Positions 1-5,653 of a stretch of DNA of 13,520 bases are shown piece after piece. This stretch comes from Intrasporangium_A sp051961875 (GTDB taxonomy: Bacteria > Actinomycetota > Actinomycetes > Actinomycetales > Dermatophilaceae): NCBI RefSeq assembly GCF_051961875.1, contig NZ_JBQCCV010000054.1:1-13520 (forward strand). Direction: 5' to 3'. A program made the position numbers and the translations under genes. Positions within the stretch are counted from its first letter, which is position 1. The number at the start of each line of letters is the position of its first letter. The notes beneath the pieces were generated by a model. The model made no database searches. It was not told the origin of the DNA and saw only the letters and a program-made list of their open reading frames with translations.

Positions 1-20
1 CGGCGCGCCCCCGACTGGCC

Positions 21-653
21 TCAGCGCGGTTGCGGGACGGTGCCGCGCCGGAGTGCCCGCACGATCGCGGCCCCGAGCAGCACGCCGGCCGCCGCTGTCG
101 CCGCGACTGGGCCGGCCCATCGTTCGAGCGCGCTTGCGCTGCAGTGCGACTGGGCGGCATGCGGCAGGGGGCGAGGCGCCGGCGACGCGTCCGGGGTATC
201 CCGGCCCTCGCCGCTCAGCAGCGCGTCCAGCTCGCGGATGAACTGGGCGACGATCCGTCGGTTGACCTGCTTGATGGCGGCCCCGCCGAACTGCGCGACC
301 CGGCCCGACAGGTCGAGGTCCGTGACGACCCGCACCTGGGTCTCGTCGTCCGCCTCTTCACCGACGGTCATCGTGACCAGCGCGTTGGCGCCCCCCTGGC
401 CGGTCCGGTCCCGAGCCACCCCTCGCACGACGAGCCGGCGCGCCACCTCGTCGCACTCCACGACCGTCGCGGTGCTCGCGAGGTTGAGCCCGACCGGGCC
501 GATGCGCAGCCCCACGCGGCCGTGGTAGTTCGCCCCGTCGCGGCCGTCGAACGTCGCGCCCGGGATGCACGTGACGACGCGCTCGAGGTCGGACAGGGTG
601 GCGAAGGCGGCCTCGGCCCCCGCGCGGACCGTGAACTCGTTGACCAGCTGCAT
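21..653 (-). CDS. coxG: CoxG-family SRPBCC protein with C-terminal membrane tail
   Basis: This 210-residue protein belongs to the CoxG (CO dehydrogenase subunit G-like) branch of the SRPBCC/START-like fold. The fold domain covers roughly residues 1-147, with the family's CIPGA motif at 29-33 and the GRVGLRIGPVGL strand near 45-56. A Pro/Ala-rich linker (about 150-170) leads to one hydrophobic helix (about 179-200) followed by Arg residues, so it is probably tail-anchored facing the cytoplasm. The chosen ATG at 653 has a GGAGG ribosome site just upstream. The frame runs open to 869, but the extra residues show no family similarity and overlap the divergent control region. CoxG proteins are known to tether Mo hydroxylases to the membrane and have been implicated in quinone handling. 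Here it likely serves the hydroxylase at 5650-9445, although it is divergently transcribed and about 5 kb away. The symbol denotes the family, not proven CO metabolism. Confidence 0.85.
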   Translation of the reverse strand: MQLVNEFTVRAGAEAAFATLSDLERVVTCIPGATFDGRDGANYHGRVGLRIGPVGLNLASTATVVECDEVARRLVVRGVARDRTGQGGANALVTMTVGEEADDETQVRVVTDLDLSGRVAQFGGAAIKQVNRRIVAQFIRELDALLSGEGRDTPDASPAPRPLPHAAQSHCSASALERWAGPVAATAAAGVLLGAAIVRALRRGTVPQPR

Positions 654-699
654 GGGACCTCCGGGGCGGTGGGAGTGGTGCAGATCGCAAATTTTCCGG

Positions 700-745
700 C
701 GAGGGCCTTGATTGTATACGTGATCCAAGAGACAGTATGCAGCGA
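700..745 (+). promoter_or_regulatory. Candidate promoter with operator-like repeats in the divergent spacer
   Basis: The spacer between the coxG-like gene and the LLM gene is clearly AT-richer than its surroundings. TTGTAT (712-717) and TATGCA (736-741), 18 nt apart, resemble a sigma-70-type -35/-10 pair reading toward the LLM gene. The palindrome GTATAC (714-719) overlaps the -35, and a near copy GTATGC lies at 735-740, exactly 21 nt (two helical turns) on. GntR-family operators often have a GT..AC core of this kind, so a repressor site is possible. No regulator gene lies in the window, and the promoter for the minus-strand gene is not obvious. The call rests on motif inspection only. Confidence 0.35.
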
Positions 746-780
746 CGACGACGTCCAGCCGACCGGGCTGCAGGAACTCT

Positions 781-786
781 AGGAGG
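781..786 (+). promoter_or_regulatory. Ribosome binding site that fixes the LLM GTG start
   Basis: AGGAGG lies four bases before GTG at 791. The upstream in-frame ATG at 737 has no such site, would add an Arg-rich stretch unlike the family, and lies inside the candidate promoter. The GTG start is therefore preferred. Confidence 0.7.
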
Positions 787-790
787 CCGC

Positions 791-1783
791 GTGCTGAGCA
801 AGGGGATCGGTCTGTTCCCAACGGAACCCGTGGGTGCGATGCGCGACTACGTGCAGCTGTGCGAGTCACTGGGCTACGACAACGTCTGGTTCGGCGACTC
901 GCAGAACATCTGGCGTGAGTCGGGCGTCGTCATGGGAGCCGCGGCCGTGGGGACCGAGCGCATCGTCTTCGGCACGGGCGTCACCAACGCCGTCACCCGC
1001 CACCGGTCCCTGCTCGCCTCGTCGTGGGCGACGCTCGCCGAGTACACCGGTGGACGGGCCATCCTCGGGATCGGAACCGGCGACTCGTCCCTGCGCACCA
1101 TGGGCCTCAAGCCCCTCAAGCTCGCCGAGCTCGAGCAGGCCATCGGCGAGCTGCGGGCCTTGTTCCGGGGCGAGGAGGTCGCCGAACCCACCAGCGGCGC
1201 GCACTACCACCTGAACTACCTGCGCGAGCCCATCGACGTGCCGATCTACATCGCGGCGTCCGCCCCGAAGATCCTCGAGATGTCCGGGCGCATCGCCGAC
1301 GGCGTCATCGTCCTCGTCGGGACGGCGCCACACTTCATCGAGGGCGCCCTCGAACGGATCGAGGCCGGTGCCAGGCAGGCCGGGCGCACGCTCGACGACG
1401 TGCGCATCGTGCTCTGGACACCCACCGCGATCGACGAGAACCCGACCGAGGCGCGCGACCTCGTCCGGGCGCACGTCAGCCGCGTCGTGATCCGACCCCT
1501 GCCGGCTGCCATCGACCCCGAGCTGCAGCAGGTCGTCGACCGGATCCGGGACTCGTACGACTACTACCACCACATGGACACGGAGGCCTCGCACGCCGAC
1601 CTCGTCCCCGACGAGCTGGTCGACCTCTTCGCGCTCGCCGGCACTCCCGAGGAGTGCACGAAGCGGCTGGCCCAGATCCAGAACCTCGGTGTCGACCAGG
1701 TCTCGATCGTGCCGTTCGTCCGTCCGGGCCAGAGCAAGGAGGCGACCATCCGCACGTTCGCCGAGATCGCGGACCGCGTCTAG
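791..1783 (+). CDS. LLM-class flavin/F420-dependent oxidoreductase
   Basis: This 330-residue protein is a luciferase-like monooxygenase superfamily member with a TIM-barrel fold that binds FMN or F420. It begins KGIGLFPTEPVG, the usual first strand and helix of the methylene-tetrahydromethanopterin-reductase-like subgroup. The family signatures GTGVTNAVTRH (about 61-71), GIGTGDS (93-99) and AASAPKILEMSGRIADGV (about 155-172) follow, then the C-terminal AGTPEEC segment. Length is normal for single-domain LLM proteins. GTG at 791 is chosen from the AGGAGG site at 781-786. It is the first gene on the plus strand after the divergent control region and probably heads the catabolic transcript. Members include F420-dependent reductases/dehydrogenases and FMNH2-dependent monooxygenases that open rings or remove heteroatoms. 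The sequence does not tell which cofactor is used, and no flavin reductase gene is adjacent. Confidence 0.88.
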   Translation: MLSKGIGLFPTEPVGAMRDYVQLCESLGYDNVWFGDSQNIWRESGVVMGAAAVGTERIVFGTGVTNAVTRHRSLLASSWATLAEYTGGRAILGIGTGDSSLRTMGLKPLKLAELEQAIGELRALFRGEEVAEPTSGAHYHLNYLREPIDVPIYIAASAPKILEMSGRIADGVIVLVGTAPHFIEGALERIEAGARQAGRTLDDVRIVLWTPTAIDENPTEARDLVRAHVSRVVIRPLPAAIDPELQQVVDRIRDSYDYYHHMDTEASHADLVPDELVDLFALAGTPEECTKRLAQIQNLGVDQVSIVPFVRPGQSKEATIRTFAEIADRV

Positions 1784-1797
1784 GCCGGGCATCACGG

Positions 1798-2121
1798 ATG
1801 GACTTCCAGCCACCCGCACCGGGCAGCGCCGTCGCCGGTGCCCCACCTGCGCTGCGACGAGCCCTGACCCCCGAAGACGGGGTGCAGGCGCCCACCCTCA
1901 CCGAGGGCGAGCGGCCCTTACCGACCCCCGGCTCGACTGAGCCGACCGGGGGGCAGGCCACCCGCCTGACCCACCGCACCACGCGCACAGGCCACGAGCC
2001 GACCGGCGGCGTGAACGGCATACCGCCCCTCTCCTCCTACCTCCCGGCGCTCGGACTGTGTTGCGCAGCCGCAGCAGTCTGGCTCGGCTCCCGACGCCGG
2101 CGCTCAGCCATCACCAACTGA
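1798..2121 (+). CDS. Doubtful small Pro/Thr-rich protein with C-terminal membrane segment
   Basis: This possible 107-residue ORF fills most of the 380-base gap between the LLM and lipoprotein genes. It starts at an ATG 15 bases after the LLM stop. Its first ~75 residues are rich in Pro, Thr and Gly, with a repeated EPTGG. A hydrophobic stretch (about YLPALGLCC through WLG) then ends in four consecutive arginines and a short tail, the arrangement of a tail-anchored or single-pass protein. The coxG-like protein in this locus ends in the same way. No convincing ribosome site precedes the ATG, so expression would rely on coupling to the LLM gene. In DNA this GC-rich, open frames arise by chance, so this may be noncoding. 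I do not recognise a family. Confidence 0.35.
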   Translation: MDFQPPAPGSAVAGAPPALRRALTPEDGVQAPTLTEGERPLPTPGSTEPTGGQATRLTHRTTRTGHEPTGGVNGIPPLSSYLPALGLCCAAAAVWLGSRRRRSAITN

Positions 2122-2162
2122 ACCCCCAGAGCCCGATCTCCTTTCACGAGAGGCCATTTGTG

Positions 2163-3149
2163 ATGAACCTTCGCTCTATGCGTATCCCCCTCATGGTTGT
2201 GATGACGGCCGCGGCCGTGACCCTGGCCGCCTGTGGCGGGGGCACCGACGCCGCCGGCTCGAGCGGTGGCACGACCAAGAAGCTCAGCATCTCCGCCACG
2301 GGCGTCGACAGCCTGCCCTTCATGGCCATGCTCCAGGTCGGCATCGACAAGGGCTGGTTCAAGGAGAAGGGGCTCGACGTCTCGATGTACTCGGGCGGCG
2401 GTGGCGGCAACACCCTGCGCGTCGTCACGAGCGGCGACGCCGACATGGCCATCGCCGGGAACTCGTCGGTCATCCTCGCGGCGCAGAAGCCGGACTCGAA
2501 CCTCACCATCATCGCCCCGTGGTTCCAGGTCAACGACTTCTACTGGATCGCTCCCAAGGCCGCGTCGACCAACGGCGCCACGCTCGGGTTCTCCTCCGCC
2601 GGGTCCTCCACGGAGCTGCTCGTCAAGGGCCTGGAGAAGAAGCTCGGGGTCAAGAGCCAGGCCGTCGGCGGGATGGGCGACAACTGGACCGCGGCCAAGG
2701 CAAGCAAGATCACCGCCGGCTGGGCCATGCACCCGTTCGTCACGGCCAAGCAGGCCGAGGGCGCCCAGGTCCTGGTGGCCTCACGCGACGTGCTCGGGGA
2801 CGTCCCGGCGGACCTCGTCGCGATCAACACCGACTACGCGAAGAAGAACCCGCAGAACATCAAGGACTTCTTCTCCGTCGCACAGCGGGTCATGGACTAC
2901 GTCGTCAAGGACCCCGATGCCGCCGCCAAGGAGATCGCCGGCGTCATCAAGATGGACGCGCCCACCGTTGCGAAGGCGCTCAAGGAGACGCCCGAGCTGA
3001 GCAAGGCCTACTCGCTCAAGGTCGACCCGGCCGCGCTCAACAACCTGTCCCAGCTGATGGTCGAAGCAGGCCAGATCAAGCAGAACGTCGACTGGGGCAA
3101 GGTGCTCGACCAGCAGTACCTCCCGGAGTCCGACCGCGCCAGCTTCTGA
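2163..3149 (+). CDS. ABC transporter substrate-binding lipoprotein, NMT1/SsuA-like
   Basis: This 328-residue extracytoplasmic solute-binding protein belongs to the NMT1/THI5-like group that includes taurine, aliphatic sulfonate, nitrate and thiamine-precursor binders. The N-terminus has basic residues, a hydrophobic core and the lipobox LAAC, with the lipidated Cys at residue 24, followed by a Gly/Ser linker. The binding fold opens with SATGVDSLPFMAMLQVGIDKG and continues with a GDADMAIAG segment, both typical of the family. ATG at 2163 is preferred because GAGAGG (2148-2153) lies nine bases upstream and the signal peptide begins properly there. The in-frame ATG at 2058 would add 35 residues before the signal. 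A 79-nt gap with a possible hairpin separates it from the ATPase gene. The ligand cannot be deduced. The adjacent Mo hydroxylase suggests an organic substrate of that enzyme rather than a sulfonate. Confidence 0.9.
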   Translation: MNLRSMRIPLMVVMTAAAVTLAACGGGTDAAGSSGGTTKKLSISATGVDSLPFMAMLQVGIDKGWFKEKGLDVSMYSGGGGGNTLRVVTSGDADMAIAGNSSVILAAQKPDSNLTIIAPWFQVNDFYWIAPKAASTNGATLGFSSAGSSTELLVKGLEKKLGVKSQAVGGMGDNWTAAKASKITAGWAMHPFVTAKQAEGAQVLVASRDVLGDVPADLVAINTDYAKKNPQNIKDFFSVAQRVMDYVVKDPDAAAKEIAGVIKMDAPTVAKALKETPELSKAYSLKVDPAALNNLSQLMVEAGQIKQNVDWGKVLDQQYLPESDRASF

Positions 3150-3158
3150 GACGCAGCC

Positions 3159-3181
3159 GACGCCGCTGCCCCGCAGCCGTC
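3159..3181 (+). other. Intercistronic hairpin after the binding-protein gene
   Basis: GACG, a CC bulge, and GCTGC pair with GCAGC and CGTC across a three-base CCC loop. It starts nine bases after the lipoprotein stop and has no T-tract. Such structures downstream of binding-protein genes can protect the upstream mRNA or cause partial termination, giving more binding protein than membrane components. In GC-rich DNA a structure of this size could also be chance. Confidence 0.3.
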
Positions 3182-3228
3182 TGACCCATCGTTGCCAGAC
3201 CGTCCCCCACCTGCACCGGAGGAATGCC

Positions 3229-4020
3229 ATGTCCGAGATCAACCTCGAGAACGTCGAGGTCGCCTTCGACACCCCCACCGGCACCGTCCTGGCCGTCAGC
3301 GGTGTCACGCAGCGAGTGCCCACCCAGGGGTTCATCTCCCTCGTCGGGCCGAGCGGCTGCGGCAAGTCGACGCTGCTGTCCGTCATCGCCGGGCTGACCA
3401 AGGCGACCGGCGGCCAGGTGCAGGTGGGAGGAAAGGCCGTCACCGGCCCGGACCGGGGCATCGGGGTGGTCTTCCAGGAGGACTCCACTCTGCCGTGGCG
3501 AACCGTGCTCGACAACGTGCGGTTCGCCCTTCAGGTGGCCGGGGTCAGCAAGGGTGACCAGCTGGAGCGGGCCACCTGGGCGATCGAGCTGGTCGGCCTC
3601 AAGGGGTTCGCTGATGCGTACCCCTCGATGCTCTCCGGCGGGATGCGCCAGCGCGTGGCCCTCGCCCGCACCCTGGCCCTCGAGCCCGGCGTCGTGCTGA
3701 TGGACGAGCCCTTCGCGGCCCTCGACCAGCAGACGCGCATCTTCCTCGGCGCCGAGGTACGCAGCATCTGGCAGCGCAGCGCCCAGACGGTCCTCTTCGT
3801 GACCCACGACATCTCCGAGGCGATCCTGCTCTCCGAGCAGGTCTGGGTCATGTCGTACCGGCCTGGCCGGATCATCGACGTCGTAGACGTCGACCTGCCG
3901 GCCGAGCGGGATCCCTCGATCGTGTCGAGCCCGGGCTTCAACGAGCTGCACAACCGCATCTGGACCTCGCTGCAGGAGGAGTCGATGCGCGGGTTCCGCC
4001 AGCAGGAAGGCGCGGCGTGA
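3229..4020 (+). CDS. ABC transporter ATP-binding protein, SsuB/TauB-like
   Basis: This 263-residue nucleotide-binding subunit energises the importer. All catalytic elements are present: Walker A GPSGCGKST (40-48), Q-loop VFQED (81-85), signature LSGGMRQR (135-142), Walker B VVLMDEP (155-161), D-loop near 166 and H-loop VTHD with His193. The QEDSTLPWRTV segment after the Q-loop is characteristic of the nitrate/taurine/sulfonate ATPases and matches the NMT1-type binding protein upstream. A strong GGAGGA site (3217-3222) precedes the ATG. The stop overlaps the first permease start by four bases (GTGA), the first of six consecutive overlaps of this kind. Confidence 0.93.
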   Translation: MSEINLENVEVAFDTPTGTVLAVSGVTQRVPTQGFISLVGPSGCGKSTLLSVIAGLTKATGGQVQVGGKAVTGPDRGIGVVFQEDSTLPWRTVLDNVRFALQVAGVSKGDQLERATWAIELVGLKGFADAYPSMLSGGMRQRVALARTLALEPGVVLMDEPFAALDQQTRIFLGAEVRSIWQRSAQTVLFVTHDISEAILLSEQVWVMSYRPGRIIDVVDVDLPAERDPSIVSSPGFNELHNRIWTSLQEESMRGFRQQEGAA

Positions 4021-4889
4021 GGACCGCCGCCGTGACCCCACGATCCGAGGAACCCGTGACTGTCCAGGAACCGACCGCGACCGGCTCGCCCGCCCCGCCG
4101 GCAGCGCCGAGCGCGCGACGCCGCCGCCAGCTGGGCGACGTCGCCTACAGCAGCATCGCCACCACCGTCCTCGTGGCCGCGCTCGCGCTCGTCTGCGAGG
4201 TCGGTCCGCGTGCCGGTTGGTGGCGCGAGGACGTGCTGCCCTCCACCTCGTCGATCGTCGGGTCCGCCGCCGGGCTGCTCTCCGAGCCGGAGTTCTGGGC
4301 CGACGCGGGGCGCACGAGCCTCGAGATCGGCCTGTCCATCGTGTTCGGTTCGGTGCTCGGCCTGCTGCTCGGCCTCCTCTTCTGGAAGCTGCCGACGGTC
4401 GGCCGGATCTTCGAGCCCTACCTCGTGTCGTTCTACGCCGTCCCGATGGTGCTCTTCTATCCGCTCGCCATCGTCGTGGTCGGCATCAACGCCAGCTCCG
4501 TCGTGATCCTCGCGACGATCATGGCCACCATCCCAGTCGCGCTGAACACGACGGTCGGACTGAACGGCATCCGGCCCGTCTACCTGAAGCTGGCCCGGTC
4601 CCTGCAGTGCTCGCCACGTCAGCTGCTCATGTCGATCGCCCTCCCCGCGGCCGCCCCGTTCATCGTCGCCGGGCTGCGGCTCGGCGTCGTCTACGCGCTC
4701 ATCGGCAGCATCGCCATGGAGTTCGTCACCGCCCAGGCCGGCCTCGGCTACCGGATCAGGTACCTGTACGAGATCTTCGACAACCAGACGATGTTCGCCT
4801 ACATCTTCGTCGTTCTGGTCGTCTCGATGATCCTCACGGCCCTCCTCGTCGTCGTCGAGAAGCTCCTCGTGAAGGGACGGACCCGATGA
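4017..4889 (+). CDS. ABC transporter permease 1, SsuC/TauC-like
   Basis: This 290-residue inner-membrane subunit has a BPD_transp_1 fold. A cytoplasmic Pro/Ala/Arg-rich N-terminus of about 40 residues precedes roughly six membrane helices (about 46-62, 103-122, 136-155, 160-178, 213-235, 259-281). The EAA coupling loop, which docks on the ATPase, spans about 189-220 and contains LARSLQCSP and ALPAAAPFIVAGL. The GTG start at 4017 overlaps the ATPase stop as GTGA, with AGGAAGG (4004-4010) just upstream. An in-frame GTG shortly downstream would remove only part of the unstructured N-terminus and cannot be excluded. It probably forms a heterodimer with the next gene product. Confidence 0.9.
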   Translation: MRTAAVTPRSEEPVTVQEPTATGSPAPPAAPSARRRRQLGDVAYSSIATTVLVAALALVCEVGPRAGWWREDVLPSTSSIVGSAAGLLSEPEFWADAGRTSLEIGLSIVFGSVLGLLLGLLFWKLPTVGRIFEPYLVSFYAVPMVLFYPLAIVVVGINASSVVILATIMATIPVALNTTVGLNGIRPVYLKLARSLQCSPRQLLMSIALPAAAPFIVAGLRLGVVYALIGSIAMEFVTAQAGLGYRIRYLYEIFDNQTMFAYIFVVLVVSMILTALLVVVEKLLVKGRTR

Positions 4890-5653
4890 GCGCCCCCACC
4901 ATCACCGTCGCCCGCTCGCTCAGCGTCAAGGACCGGCACCGGCAGCTGCTCGGGTCCATCGGAGTCGCCGTCGTGGTCGTGCTCCTGTGGCAGGTCGTGA
5001 GCGGTCTGCTGTTCGTCGTGCCCGCACCGGCCAGGACGGTGAGCGTCCTCTTCGCCAACCTCACCGACGCGGACTACCTCGTGGACGCGAAGGAGACGGC
5101 CGTCGCGGTGTTGACGGCCTTCGTCATCGGCACCGTCCTGGGCGGCGTCGTCGGGCTCGTCCTCGGCCTCGTCAAGTCCGTCCGCCTCGCCACCGAGCCG
5201 CTCATCATCGCCCTCAACGGGGTCCCGAAGATCGTGCTCTACCCGATCCTGCTGCCGATCTTCCAACTGAGCGGCTCCAAGGTTGTCATGGGCGTCCTCT
5301 TCTGCCTCTTCCCGGTCCTCATCAACGTCGCGGCCGGCGTGCGTCACATCCCCGAGGTGTACTGGAAGCTGGCCCGCTCCGTGCAGGCCTCCTGGCGGCA
5401 GACCTTGGTGCACATCATCCTCCCGGCGATCCGCAAGCCGCTCCTGACGGGGCTCCGGCTCGCGGTCAGCCTCGCCGTGGTGGGCGTCGTCCTGTCGGAG
5501 TTCTTCGCCACCCGGCACGGGCTGGGCCGGGTCGTCCTGCAGACCTACGGTCACGGTGACTACCCCGAGATGGTCGCCACGATCCTGCTGCTCATCATCG
5601 TCTCGTTCACCATCTCGATGCTGCTGTGGCGTTGGGAGAAGAAGGTCCAGTGA
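4886..5653 (+). CDS. ABC transporter permease 2, SsuC/TauC-like
   Basis: This second, divergent permease of 255 residues also has a BPD_transp_1 domain. Its EAA loop (about 159-190) contains KLARSVQASWRQ and the conserved ILPAI with a following Gly. Membrane helices are visible at about 22-44, 72-95, 112-127, 132-150, 191-207 and 230-248. The ATG at 4886 overlaps the previous stop as ATGA, with an AAGGGA site shortly upstream. It resembles permease 1 in the coupling loop but differs in length and N-terminus. Together with one ATPase gene this suggests a heterodimeric translocation pore over an ATPase homodimer, whereas many SsuABC/TauABC systems use a single permease. Its stop overlaps the hydroxylase large subunit. 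Confidence 0.9.
   Translation: MSAPTITVARSLSVKDRHRQLLGSIGVAVVVVLLWQVVSGLLFVVPAPARTVSVLFANLTDADYLVDAKETAVAVLTAFVIGTVLGGVVGLVLGLVKSVRLATEPLIIALNGVPKIVLYPILLPIFQLSGSKVVMGVLFCLFPVLINVAAGVRHIPEVYWKLARSVQASWRQTLVHIILPAIRKPLLTGLRLAVSLAVVGVVLSEFFATRHGLGRVVLQTYGHGDYPEMVATILLLIIVSFTISMLLWRWEKKVQ

Noticed and set aside
30..782. Open frames on the plus strand opposite the coxG-like gene
   Set aside because: The minus-strand frame has the SRPBCC fold, a ribosome site and a membrane tail. The plus-strand frames are Arg/Ala/Asp-rich shadows.
1925..1952. Hairpin CGGCTC-GACT-GAGCCG as a terminator after the LLM gene
   Set aside because: The perfect stem is only six pairs, it lies 140 bases past the stop and has no T-tract. 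It may be a chance structure.
2058..2162. Upstream ATG extension of the lipoprotein
   Set aside because: It would put 35 residues before the signal peptide and has no good ribosome site. ATG 2163 has both a site and a proper signal start.
2163..5653. Taurine or alkanesulfonate transporter
   Set aside because: The family matches, but there is no sulfonate monooxygenase or dioxygenase partner. The direct coupling is to a Mo hydroxylase, so ligand naming is not supported.
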